64,000 nt of DNA. Origin: Verrucomicrobiota bacterium (GTDB lineage: Bacteria; Verrucomicrobiota; Verrucomicrobiia; JADLBR01). Numbering within the stretch: position 1 is the stretch's first letter; each line of letters opens with the position of its first letter. The notes under the pieces are model-generated. The model was not told the origin of the DNA and did not search any database. It saw nothing but the letters and a program-made list of their open reading frames with translations. Shown here piece by piece: positions 1 through 8,030 of the stretch. The stretch covers positions 1-64,000 of the forward strand of contig JAKQKQ010000142.1 in assembly GCA_029560585.1 (NCBI GenBank), written 5' to 3'. The translations under genes and the position numbers were made by a program.

Positions 1-624
1 CGGGTCAAGGACGTGGACTTCGACCAGGGCCTGCTGATGATCCGCCAGGGCAAGGGCGACAAGGACCGCGTCACGGTGCTGCCGCAGCGGCTGCGCGCCG
101 CGCTGGCCGGGCACCTGGGGCGCGTGCGCGCCCTCCACGACGGGGACCTGGCGGCCGGCCGCGGCCGGGTGCGGCTGCCCGACGCGCTGGAGCGCAAATT
201 CCCCTCCGACACGACGGCCTGGGGCTGGCAGTGGGTCTTCCCGGCGAGGGGCGAGTCGACATGCCCGCGGACCGGCTGGACGGGCCGCCACCACGCCCAC
301 CCCAGGGCGCTGAACCGGGCGATGCGGTCCGCGGCCGGCCGGGCCGACATCGCCAAGCGCTTCGGCTGCCACGCGCTGCGCCACAGTTTCGCCACGCACT
401 GCCTGCGCCGGGGCGCCGACATCCGCACCGTGCAGGACCTGCTCGGCCACAGGGACGTGAGCACCACCATGATCTACACCCACGTGCTCAACCGCCCCGG
501 CGTGGTGGCGGCCAGCCCGCTGGACGCCGCATTCCCCGAGATGGCGATCGAGGCCCCATCGCCGTTGGCGGTGGCGCTCGGCGGCGGACCGCGGGCCCGT
601 CCCGCGGCCCAAAGGGGATCCTGA
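1..624 (+). CDS. intI: Integron-type integrase (tyrosine recombinase), C-terminal part
   Basis: This is the catalytic C-terminus of an integron integrase; the frame is open from base 1, so the start lies before the window. Integron integrases recombine attC cassette sites with attI. The frame reads RVKDVDF at its start and later WGWQWVFPA followed by [14 protein letters not shown], which is the IntI-specific insert absent from XerC/D. The catalytic box follows: [11 protein letters not shown] (His and Arg), [10 protein letters not shown] (His) and [11 protein letters not shown] (nucleophilic Tyr). The first catalytic Arg would lie upstream. The tail after the Tyr (about 45 residues) ends normally. 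Cassettes usually lie upstream of intI and cannot be seen here. No attC-like array is obvious downstream. Family assignment is firm; activity and cassettes are unknown. Confidence 0.88.
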   Translation, partial: RVKDVDFDQGLLMIRQGKGDKDRVTVLPQRLRAALAGHLGRVRALHDGDLAAGRGRVRLPDALERKFPSDTTAWGWQWVFPARGESTCPRTGWTGRHHAHPRALNRAMRSAAGRADIAKRFGCHALRHSFATHCLRRGADIRTVQDLLGHRDVSTTMIYTHVLNRPGVVAASPLDAAFPEMAIEAPSPLAVALGGGPRARPAAQRGS

Positions 625-738
625 CTGTCGGCATCGGGGAACTCTGGTGGCCGGCACACAAACAAGTCATGGCACCCAGACCCCGGGCCAACCTCCGCCG
701 GTTTGACAGGGGCGCGTGACGGCGGGCAGGCTGCCCGC

Positions 739-1152
739 ATGCCAAGCCTCGGTTTCAGGCGGCGCTTTGCCGGGGTCATCCTGGGCGGCGAGAAACGGCA
801 GACCATCCGCAAGCCGCGCAGGAAGCCCCTGCGCGTGGGTGACAGGTTGCATCTATTCACCGGGATGCGGACGAAGTCCTGCCGCAAGCTCGGCGTGGCG
901 TCCTGCACGGCGCTGCAAGACATCAGGATCGACGGCGACGGTTTCACGCTGGACGGTGTCCGCGCCGACGCCCCGGGGCGGCTGGCCGAGATGGCGAGGG
1001 CCGACGGCTTCGCGTCGTGGCCTGAGATGGTGGAATTTTTTCAGCGGACGCACGGGCTCCCCTTCAGCGGCGTGCTTGTGCGCTGGGGGCAGCTGAATCC
1101 GGCCGGAGGCCCGGTCCCTCCGCGCTCGCGTTCGACGAACGGCCACGCTTGA
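739..1152 (+). CDS. ASCH-domain protein
   Basis: A 137-residue protein. I chose ATG 739 because the conserved text starts there (MPSLGFRRRF); a TTG 36 bases upstream only adds low-complexity residues. The N-terminal half has the ASCH pattern: a beta strand, then GEKRQTIRKPR, then a basic turn and VGDRLHLFTG. ASCH is a PUA-like beta-barrel fold thought to bind RNA or modified nucleotides, and is common in phages and mobile elements. The stop overlaps the possible TTG start of the DUF5131 gene and lies 8 bases before its ATG, so the two are probably one transcript. The 40-residue tail matches nothing I recognise. The substrate is unknown. Confidence 0.72.
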   Translation: MPSLGFRRRFAGVILGGEKRQTIRKPRRKPLRVGDRLHLFTGMRTKSCRKLGVASCTALQDIRIDGDGFTLDGVRADAPGRLAEMARADGFASWPEMVEFFQRTHGLPFSGVLVRWGQLNPAGGPVPPRSRSTNGHA

Positions 1153-1160
1153 ATCCCGCC

Positions 1161-2609
1161 ATGGCGACTGCGGCAAAGCCCGAGCCGACGTCAAAGCGCA
1201 CCAAGTCGTTCACGACCTCGCGCGCTGGCACGGGCACCAAGGAATGGTCGGACGCTTCGTACAACATCTGCATTGGCTGCGAGCACCACTGCCGTTACTG
1301 CTACGCCTGGATCTTGGCCGGCAGAAGCAACAGGAACGCGCATCTGCGAGACCCGGCCGGCTGGGCCAAACAGGCGCTGAACCCGAACAGGGGCCGGTTG
1401 GGCGCGGAGATCGGCAAGAAGGGCGTCGTGATGTTCCCCACGAGCCACGACATCACGCCTGCGTTTCTCCCGCAGTCCCTTCAAACGATCGAGAACCTCA
1501 TCGCCAAGGGCAACGACGTGCTGATCGTCTCCAAGCCGCACCGGGACGTGGTCGCGGCGCTCTGCGACGGCCTCCAGAAACATAAGAGCAGGGTCATGTT
1601 CCGGTTCACCATCGGCTCGCTCAACGATGCGACCTGTGCCTTCTGGGAACCCGGGGCACCGACGCCGGCCGAACGGATCGAGGCGCTCTGGCACGCCTTC
1701 GACGAGGGCTTTCAAACCAGCGTCAGCATGGAGCCCATGCTCGAGGACATCGATGGCACCCGCGCGGTCGTCGAGGCCGTCGAGCCATTCGTCACCAATA
1801 CCATCTGGTTGGGCAAGATGGGCCACGTCGTATCAAAGTGGAACGCGGGCGTGAAGGGCTTCGGCGAGGCCCTCAAGAGGATCCGGTCGCTGCAAACGGA
1901 CGAGAAGATTCTGGCGCTGGTCGATGCGTTTCGGGCGCATCCCAAGATCGCGTGGAAGGACAGCATACAGGATGTGCTCAGGAAACACGGCAGGCCGGTG
2001 CCGCACGCCACGACGACTTTAGATGTCGTCCAGCCCCCCGCCCTCACAGCCGCGGAAGCCAAGAGGCTCAACGCGCTCGAGGCCACCGTCGGCCGCGGCA
2101 TAGCAACCACGTTCGAGATGTGGCTAGCCCTCCACGAGATCCGCAGTTACCGGGACGGGCTGCTGTACAGGTCTCAGGGGTTCGAGACGTTCGAGGCCTA
2201 CTGCCGCGCCCGCTGGGACTACGCCAAGGCGCACGCCTACCGGCTGGCCGCCTGCGGGGAATTCATCCAGACCGTCAAGGCTTTCCAGTCTCCGGCCGGA
2301 GACTCGCTCCCTATGCCCCGGAGCGAGTGGCAGATCCGCCCGCTGCTGGCGCTGCCCAAGGAGCAGCAGGTCGATGCTTGGGCTCATGTCCTAGAGATCG
2401 CTCCTCCGGACGTGCTGACCGGTCCCGTCGTGGCCGCCAAGGTGCGCGAGTTCTCCGGGCGGAAGGCGCCGAGGCTACTGACGCCCAGGGCGCGGGCACT
2501 GCGGGCCCTGAAGGCGCTGCGGGCGGCCGTCGAGGGCCTGCCTAAGGCCGAGGAGATCGGGCGGCGGTTGGACTTGGTCGAAGGGCTGATTCGGAAGGCG
2601 GGCCGATAA
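1161..2609 (+). CDS. DUF5131 (phage Gp37/Gp68) radical-SAM-like protein with long C-terminal extension
   Basis: A 482-residue protein; ATG 1161 is preferred over TTG 1149. Near residues 34-50 it reads YNICIGCEHHCRYCYAW, containing a radical-SAM-type CxxxCxxC at Cys40, Cys44 and Cys47. Then come MFPTSHDIT, VLIVSKPH and TIGSLND, typical of DUF5131 (PF07505, phage Gp37/Gp68, related to spore photoproduct lyase). These are predicted iron-sulfur SAM enzymes of unknown substrate found in phages and mobile islands. After about residue 240 there is a second region that is not part of the usual family core: a helical segment (EMWLALHEIRSYRDG, FEAYCRARWDYAKAHAYRL) resembling phage/plasmid DNA-binding-type domains. 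The ASCH gene lies directly upstream. DUF5131 assignment is good; the C-terminal role is inference. Confidence 0.8.
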   Translation: MATAAKPEPTSKRTKSFTTSRAGTGTKEWSDASYNICIGCEHHCRYCYAWILAGRSNRNAHLRDPAGWAKQALNPNRGRLGAEIGKKGVVMFPTSHDITPAFLPQSLQTIENLIAKGNDVLIVSKPHRDVVAALCDGLQKHKSRVMFRFTIGSLNDATCAFWEPGAPTPAERIEALWHAFDEGFQTSVSMEPMLEDIDGTRAVVEAVEPFVTNTIWLGKMGHVVSKWNAGVKGFGEALKRIRSLQTDEKILALVDAFRAHPKIAWKDSIQDVLRKHGRPVPHATTTLDVVQPPALTAAEAKRLNALEATVGRGIATTFEMWLALHEIRSYRDGLLYRSQGFETFEAYCRARWDYAKAHAYRLAACGEFIQTVKAFQSPAGDSLPMPRSEWQIRPLLALPKEQQVDAWAHVLEIAPPDVLTGPVVAAKVREFSGRKAPRLLTPRARALRALKALRAAVEGLPKAEEIGRRLDLVEGLIRKAGR

Positions 2610-2628
2610 GATCGGTCCCCTGCCCGCC
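2597..2628. terminator. Possible bidirectional terminator hairpin
   Basis: Between the convergent DUF5131 and integrase genes. Outer stem GGCGGGC (2597-2603) pairs with GCCCGCC (2622-2628), and an inner CGAT/ATCG stem sits in the loop. The outer stem overlaps the DUF5131 stop codon. There is no U-tract, so termination is inferred from position and stem strength only. Confidence 0.35.
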
Positions 2629-2634
2629 CGAGAC

Positions 2635-3798
2635 TCACCCGGCCTTGCGCATCGGGATGACGTTGCGCGCGCGCCTCGGTGGCCGGATGCCGAACCAGGC
2701 CTCGGCGTCTTGTTTGGTCACGTCGCGCCGGGCGTAGGCGCGGAAGGTCATGGCGGTGGTCGTGTGACCAAGTTCCTTGGCAGTCGCGGAACCGTCCTTG
2801 TGAAGGGCGTAATGATAACTGGCAAAGGAGTGTCTGAGCGCGTCGTGGGGAATCGTGACCCCTGCCTTTTCGGTCACCTCGCGCTTGGCGTGCTTTATGG
2901 CAGCGTCGGCGACTGGGATGATCGGGCCAGACCTCTTGCCGCCGGGCATGAGCCATTCGCGCAGGGCATCGGTGATGCCCACGAAGCGGCCCTCGGTTCG
3001 GTGCTGCTTGGTCTGCTTGGCCACGTCGGGTCGCACGAAGATCTGACCGTTGGACCAATCGATGTCCTCCCAGTGCATGCGCACGAGCTCTATCGGCCGG
3101 AGCCCCGCAAACGCCCCGAAACAAAGCCATGGCCGCATGACCCGCTCGTCTGCATGTGCCAGCAGGGCCCGCATCTGCTCGGGACGGAGGATCTCCTTTG
3201 GGGCGGCGGGGCGTTGCAGGCGCCTAGACAGACCCGCGCACGGGTTGGTGGGCATCCAGTCCATCGTGACCGCATGATTGAATATGGCGCTGGTGATCCG
3301 GAAAGTAGCGTAGCGGGAGGTCGGGGAGAGCCTGTTGAACGATTGGATCCAAGACAGGATCTCCCCCCTGCCGATGTCGGCCAGCGCGCGCTCGCCGAAC
3401 TTCGCGGCGAACTTGCGGCCCTCGTAGCGGATCTGCTGGAGATATTTCTGTGATGCCCTGGCGTCTTGCTGTGCATCATAAAACCGCGTGAGCGCATCGG
3501 CCGCTGTCACGCGCTCGGAGCCCCGGCGGTCGCGCAGCTGTTTCGCGTATTCAGTGAGTTGGGCGATCTCACCCGGCTCAAGGCCGGTCCAGAGTTCGGC
3601 CCCCAGGCCCCCCAGTTTGGACTCGCAATCCCGGGCGAAATCCGCTGCATCGGACCGCAGCTTGAAGTATCGGCGTTGCTCTTTGCCGCCGGAGAGCTGT
3701 TTCGGGACGTACACGACCCAAGGGGTCCGGGGCTTCTTCGAGCTTCTGATCTTCACCCTCATGGACACGCATGGTCGCGGTTTGGTCGCGGTTGTCAA
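2635..3798 (-). CDS. Phage/island-type tyrosine integrase
   Basis: A 387-residue site-specific recombinase, the probable integrase of the element ending at 3921. The N-terminal 85 residues resemble an arm-type DNA-binding region (WVVYVPKQL, QRRYFKLRSDAADFA). A core-binding helical domain covers roughly 95-195. The catalytic domain follows, with Arg234 (AGLRPIEL), Arg322 (DALRHSFASYHY), His345 (ELGHTTTAM) and Tyr355 (TFRAYARR). All expected residues are present, so the enzyme looks intact. Its 5' end points at, and lies about 80 bases from, a tRNA-Arg 3' half, the usual arrangement for an integrase beside its attachment site. It belongs to a different subfamily from the integron integrase at the window start. 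Confidence 0.9.
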   Translation of the reverse strand: MTTATKPRPCVSMRVKIRSSKKPRTPWVVYVPKQLSGGKEQRRYFKLRSDAADFARDCESKLGGLGAELWTGLEPGEIAQLTEYAKQLRDRRGSERVTAADALTRFYDAQQDARASQKYLQQIRYEGRKFAAKFGERALADIGRGEILSWIQSFNRLSPTSRYATFRITSAIFNHAVTMDWMPTNPCAGLSRRLQRPAAPKEILRPEQMRALLAHADERVMRPWLCFGAFAGLRPIELVRMHWEDIDWSNGQIFVRPDVAKQTKQHRTEGRFVGITDALREWLMPGGKRSGPIIPVADAAIKHAKREVTEKAGVTIPHDALRHSFASYHYALHKDGSATAKELGHTTTAMTFRAYARRDVTKQDAEAWFGIRPPRRARNVIPMRKAG

Positions 3799-3874
3799 TG
3801 TCCAAACGGGTCCAGCCTTGTCCCAGTAAGTGACTACTATTTCAACAAATCACATTTTTCTAGAGGGCCATTTT

Positions 3875-3921
3875 CCTGACTACGGATCAGAAGGTCGTAG
3901 GTTCGAATCCTACAGGGTGCG
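3875..3921 (+). tRNA. tRNA-Arg(ACG) 3' fragment (truncated; att site)
   Basis: The right part of a tRNA: anticodon stem-loop CCTGA-CTACGGA-TCAGA (3875-3891), which gives anticodon ACG; a 5-nt variable loop; T-arm GTAGG-TTCGAAT-CCTAC (3897-3913); the 3' acceptor strand AGGGTGC and discriminator G (3914-3921). No acceptor 5' strand or D-arm precedes it. The outermost anticodon-stem pair (3875/3891) is C-A, suggesting the tRNA identity starts just inside the stem. This is the classic displaced 3' half left when an element integrates into a tRNA gene. It cannot make a functional tRNA. A reverse-strand frame over it encodes the familiar false peptide ending APCRIRTYDLLIRSQ. Confidence 0.85.
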
Positions 3922-4486
3922 CTGATTCCCCCCCTTTTTGTCGCACGTTTGTTGCACTCAGTTTCACGGGGTGGTCTGGATTCCATGGCCCGATGCTGCG
4001 CCATCCGTGGATCGCCAAGTTCACCCAGCAGCTCTCGCCGGGCGCAAATCAAGGCTTGGTTGCCGCCGACACCTTTTCGATCGGAACGAACGTCCACTTA
4101 ATCAGTGGCTCGTGCCATCGTTCACGCGACCCGCCTTTCGCCGACAGATTCTCTGGCGATCCGCAAGTCTTGTGCGGTAGCCCGCATCGGCTGGACTCGA
4201 TGGCCTCGCCGACGCGCGCTGGCAACATCACCATCAAACCGGCCGAAGTTCGAGGACGTGAACGTCTGCTGTTATGCCGCGCCCGACAAAATTGTCGCCC
4301 GTGACACGTTCTTTTCCTCTCTGAATGAAGGATGGCTGTTGTTGGCAAAATGGAAAACGAGGCCAACCCGACTCTATATCCTCTCGAATCAAGGCGTGCC
4401 AAACCGAGTTGGAATAGGAGACCGGGCGAAACTGGCTTGTAATCGATAACCTGTTTCAACCTGCAGGCGCCGTTACCCGAGATCTG
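3922..4486. other. Intergenic stretch without recognisable gene
   Basis: About 565 bases of chromosome between the att junction and a hairpin repeat. Frames here are short or lack recognisable composition. A 189-codon reverse frame across 4049-4618 is half repeat sequence and resembles nothing known. No promoter or RNA gene was recognised. Confidence 0.4.
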
Positions 4487-4642
4487 TTTATTGGGAAAGG
4501 TCAGCCAACGACTGGGATTTTTCGCGGTTGCAGAGTGTGTTTCGCGGACCGGTGGCCCCAGACCCTCCAAAATCGCATTTTTCGGAGCGCGGTTTTCCTT
4601 TGAGCCAGCATGTTTCACACGGAAGCGTGAAACATGCTGGCT
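4487..4642 (-). repeat. 156-bp dispersed repeat ending in a long hairpin
   Basis: The reverse complement of this block matches 37341-37496 over the whole 156 bases with no net length change and roughly 85 percent identity by eye. It ends in a hairpin whose arms AGCCAGCATGTTTCAC (4603-4618) and GTGAAACATGCTGGCT (4627-4642) are perfect complements. The last arm overlaps the TAG stop of the sialidase-SGNH gene, so it may also terminate that transcript. Confidence 0.8.
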
Positions 4643-6395
4643 AGCGGACAGCAGTTCGGATGGCGGGCACGAGCAATTCGCTGACGAGTTGGTGGCCCAG
4701 GTCGTTCGGGTGCATGCCGTCGAGCAGCAGTTGGTCGATGGTGGTCCGGTGCCTTAGCGCGAAAGCGGGATACGCCGCGCGCACGTCCACCAGCGGGATG
4801 ACCAATTCCTTCGCCAGCCCGCGCAACGCCTCGTTGTAGCTGGCGAGAATCGGGGCATCGAATCCGTCCTCGACCTCCGGCCGATACGGTGCCCTGCCAT
4901 ACATGCCCTTGAGCCTGGCGGTCCAGCGCACCGGATTGGTTGTCATCAGGATAACGCGCGCGTTCTGCTGGCGCGCCTCGGCAATCATGGCGCGCAGGTT
5001 CGCCTCGTACTCGGCCAGCGGCACGCGGGGCTCGGTGGCGGGTGGCTTCTTCCACACATCGACGGCGGCATCGTTGATGCCAAACTGCATGACAACGACC
5101 CTCGGCCTGTGGCGCAGGACATCACGCTCGAATCGGTTGCGCGCATCCCGTGTCGTGTTGCCACCGATGCCCGCGTTATGGACTGTCAGGCTGGAACCGA
5201 TGCTCTGCAGCGCCTCCTCGACACGAGCCGAATACACCCGCTGGACCGCGCCGGGACGCGGGGCTGTCGTGGAATCGCCGAACATGATGATGCCGTTCGG
5301 CTTCGGGGCGTCCGCGGGGGCCGGCTTGAAGATCGGGATTTCGCCCCCGTGTAGGTCCGCCAGGTTGATCTTCATCCGCAACCCGCCCTGCATCGTGGTA
5401 ATCCATAGCTCGCCCGGTCGCCGCTCGTAGAGATACGGGTACGACACCCGCCCACCGCCGGTATAGTTCGCCGCGACGACAATCGGCTTGGACCAGCTCA
5501 GGGCCTCGTCCTTCGAGATGGCGAGCGACAACTCCGCGCGGCTCGTGCGATTGGCGGGGAGGTGGCGTGGGGGCGCATTCCACAGCAGCGCGATGCGGCC
5601 GTCAGAAAGCCTCGCCATCTGGGGGCAACAGGTCACAGACTCGATCTGCGATTGCCCGAGCCCCCCCCACTTCACGCCATCGCGGGAGGTGGCCTCCCAC
5701 AACCATCCCGATTCCGTGCGCAGCAGAAGGTATAGGGAACCATCCTTGTGCTCGATCACACTGCCCTCGATCGACCCGGCGTGATCATGCGCGCCGATGC
5801 CGTAATCGAGCACGTCGCCGCGCTGCCAGCTTCTGCCCAGGTCGTCAGAGACAAACATGACGGTCGCGTGCCTCCACTCCGGGATGATCTCCTGTCCCAC
5901 GAGCACGATGCGCCCACCGCGCATCTGGATCATCGAGTGGATGCACCCGCACCACGGCTCGCTGAGTTTCACCGGTGTCTCCCAACTCCTTCCGTCATCC
6001 AGACTCCGGCACGCGTAAATCGGCAGCACGAAATCACGCCAGCTCACGTCCTTTTCACCCCAGCGCCAGCCGCGGGGCCGCCTGCACTCCGATCCGTTCA
6101 TCCACGCGGAGATGATCACGCCCTCGCGAGTCCGGAGCAGCGCTCGCTCGTTGCTGACGGTGAATTTCGCCGGGTCAGCGAAGAGTGCCGAGCTCTCCCA
6201 TGTCGCGCCCTCATCGTGGCTGCGCAGGGCATTCTTCGCATTCAGGCACAACACCCCCCCATCGGCCGTCGGGACAAACGGCCCCTGGTGGGTGAAGGGC
6301 AGCGCATCGGCCCCGGGATGCAAGACGAGTGACGAATCAGCCCCGCGAACGAGCGCGGGCAGCAGAAGAACGGCGACAATGGCTTTGGTGCTCAT
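4641..6395 (-). CDS. Secreted sialidase-like beta-propeller fused to SGNH esterase
   Basis: A 584-residue protein with a short signal peptide (about 1-19, cut after VRGA). Residues about 25-355 form a BNR/sialidase-type propeller with Asp-box motifs SHDEGATW (59), SLDDGRSW (131) and SDDLGRSW (183), plus weaker ones near 237 and 294. From about residue 366 comes an SGNH/GDSL hydrolase: GDST (block I, Ser375), GIGGNT (block II), GIND (block III) and DGMHPNDLGH (Asp559/His562). The pairing suggests one polypeptide that removes a terminal sugar, perhaps sialic acid, and its O-acetyl esters; substrate is inference. It is last in the minus-strand order GH95, sulfatase, this gene. The BNR family also includes non-sialidases. 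Confidence 0.82.
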   Translation of the reverse strand: MSTKAIVAVLLLPALVRGADSSLVLHPGADALPFTHQGPFVPTADGGVLCLNAKNALRSHDEGATWESSALFADPAKFTVSNERALLRTREGVIISAWMNGSECRRPRGWRWGEKDVSWRDFVLPIYACRSLDDGRSWETPVKLSEPWCGCIHSMIQMRGGRIVLVGQEIIPEWRHATVMFVSDDLGRSWQRGDVLDYGIGAHDHAGSIEGSVIEHKDGSLYLLLRTESGWLWEATSRDGVKWGGLGQSQIESVTCCPQMARLSDGRIALLWNAPPRHLPANRTSRAELSLAISKDEALSWSKPIVVAANYTGGGRVSYPYLYERRPGELWITTMQGGLRMKINLADLHGGEIPIFKPAPADAPKPNGIIMFGDSTTAPRPGAVQRVYSARVEEALQSIGSSLTVHNAGIGGNTTRDARNRFERDVLRHRPRVVVMQFGINDAAVDVWKKPPATEPRVPLAEYEANLRAMIAEARQQNARVILMTTNPVRWTARLKGMYGRAPYRPEVEDGFDAPILASYNEALRGLAKELVIPLVDVRAAYPAFALRHRTTIDQLLLDGMHPNDLGHQLVSELLVPAIRTAVR

Positions 6396-6467
6396 GGCGC
6401 TGAGGTCCTGTCAGTCGAAGTGGGCGACAGGGCCAGCGGAAAGCCTAACGCCGATCGCTCCAAGGCA

Positions 6468-7949
6468 TCACCTGTCGGCTGACTTTTTCCCCGCCGCCGA
6501 AGCGAGCCAGTTCGGGGACGGGACGTGGGCGTCTTTCATGAACTCGCGCATCTGACGAGCCACCTCGGGATGGCGCTCGGCGAAGTCGTTCCGCTCCATG
6601 GCGTCCGAGGCCAAATCATAGAGTTCGAAAAGGTCCTTTGCCGGAACAAAGTGCCCCTTCCACTTGCCGTGGCGTGCCGCCTGCCGAAAACCGCCACTGT
6701 ACTGCTCCCAATACATCGTTCGTTCAAGCAGTTCCGCCTGCGTCGTCCCAGTAATCGTCGGCAGCACGCTGAGGCCATCGACCTTTGCGGGCACCCCGGC
6801 GCCGCCGATCGAGCAAAGCGTGGGCAGGACATCCGCGAAGTACCACGGAGCATCGCTCACCCGGCCAGCCGGCACCCGGCCCGGCCAGCGCACGATCATC
6901 GGCACCCGCAGGCCGCCCTCGAGTTGGGTCCCCTTCTTGCCGCGAAAGGGTCCGACGCTGTCCAGTACGCCCTCCCGCCGCTCGACGCCCCCGTTATCCG
7001 AACAGAAGAACACGACCGTTCTGTCGTCGAGGCCGAGTTCCTTCAGCAGCGCCATCACCCGCCCGAGGTCGCGGTCGAGGCGCGTGACCATCGCCGCATG
7101 GACCTTGTAGTCGCGCGGCCAATCCTTGTCGCCGTAGGATTCCAGGCTCGGGACCTGGTACTCCCCATGCGGCAATGTCCACGCCAGATAGAGAAAGAAA
7201 GGGTGCCCCCGGTGACGCCGCACGAAGTCCAGGGCGAATTCCGCGAAGAGGTCGTGCGAATACTCCTTGGTCTGGCCAGCGAGGTTGCCGCGCAACGTGA
7301 CGCGTTCGGTGTCCTTCCAGAGGTAATCAGTGTAGTACGTGTGCGCGTGTTTCTGGTTGAGATAGCCAAACCACTCGTCGAAGCCCTTCTGGTTTGGGAT
7401 GCCCGCGGTATCCGGTTCGCCCAGCCCCCATTTTCCCGTGATGCCAGTGACGTAGCCCGCCCTCTTTAACAGCATAGCGATGGTCACATCCTCCGCCTCC
7501 AGCGGGACGCGGTGCTCGGGACCAACCCCACCGACCATGCCGGAATTGCCGCGCACCCGCGTGTGCCCGAGATGCTGTCCGGTCATCAGCACGCTGCGCG
7601 ACGGCGCGCAAACCGATGCGCCGGCATACACGTCGGTGAAACGGGTCCCTTCGGCGGCGAGCCGATCGATGTTGGGCGTCTGAATGTGCTTCTGCCCATA
7701 GCATCCGACGTCTCCCCAACCCAGGTCGTCCGCCATGAGGAAAATGATGTTCGTCCGCACCCCGGGCAATCCGGCCCGCGCCGGGCCTGCCTCTGCGGCC
7801 CGTGACAGTGCCGGGGACGCCAGGATGAGGGCAATCAGCAATACGGTTGGGAGGCCTCTGTCGGCACTAGCCCGCGCGAAACCCGCCAACGGCGTCTTCT
7901 CGGTAGCCGGATCCGGAGGCCGAACCGCTCCGATCATGGCAGCATGCAT
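6468..7949 (-). CDS. Secreted type I sulfatase (arylsulfatase A-like)
   Basis: A 493-residue formylglycine sulfatase. The longest frame begins with TTG at 8030; ATG 7949 (or 7937) is preferred because it sits shortly before the signal-like stretch GLPTVLLIALILASPALSRAAEA. The metal-binding LMADDLGWGD is at about 72-80, and the activation motif CAPSR (Cys114-Arg118) is followed by SVLMTGQ. Further family blocks are ITGKWGLGEPD, FFCSDNGG and FRGKKGTQLEGGLRVPMIVRWPG. It hydrolyses sulfate esters, presumably on the glycan attacked by the neighbouring GH95 enzyme. It starts 81 bases after the GH95 stop, so both are probably in one transcript. An anaerobic maturase or formylglycine-generating enzyme is not in this window. 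Confidence 0.92.
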   Translation of the reverse strand: MHAAMIGAVRPPDPATEKTPLAGFARASADRGLPTVLLIALILASPALSRAAEAGPARAGLPGVRTNIIFLMADDLGWGDVGCYGQKHIQTPNIDRLAAEGTRFTDVYAGASVCAPSRSVLMTGQHLGHTRVRGNSGMVGGVGPEHRVPLEAEDVTIAMLLKRAGYVTGITGKWGLGEPDTAGIPNQKGFDEWFGYLNQKHAHTYYTDYLWKDTERVTLRGNLAGQTKEYSHDLFAEFALDFVRRHRGHPFFLYLAWTLPHGEYQVPSLESYGDKDWPRDYKVHAAMVTRLDRDLGRVMALLKELGLDDRTVVFFCSDNGGVERREGVLDSVGPFRGKKGTQLEGGLRVPMIVRWPGRVPAGRVSDAPWYFADVLPTLCSIGGAGVPAKVDGLSVLPTITGTTQAELLERTMYWEQYSGGFRQAARHGKWKGHFVPAKDLFELYDLASDAMERNDFAERHPEVARQMREFMKDAHVPSPNWLASAAGKKSADR

Positions 7950-8030
7950 ATCAGATGCGGCGGCTGGGGTCGAGCGGCATGAGCCCACCACCCGATCGGA
8001 CCACGGCACGCACTCGCCGCGATGCGACAA

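Larger units (their letters stand above)
1..3921. mobile_element. Right end of a tRNA-Arg-integrated element
   Basis: Inferred from the tyrosine integrase (2635-3798) lying directly inside a displaced tRNA-Arg 3' half (3875-3921). The cargo visible here is a phage-type ASCH gene, a DUF5131 gene and an integron integrase. The left boundary, expected to carry an intact tRNA-Arg or matching att sequence, is outside the window, so the extent is unknown. Whether the integron integrase is inside the element or older chromosome cannot be decided here. Confidence 0.5.

Noticed and set aside
3837-4097. 86-codon reverse frame with APCRIRTYDLLIRSQ
   Set aside because: This is the well-known false translation of the antisense of a tRNA 3' half; it confirms the tRNA fragment rather than a protein.
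4049-4618. 189-codon reverse frame
   Set aside because: Its first third is the dispersed hairpin repeat and the rest has no recognisable protein features.
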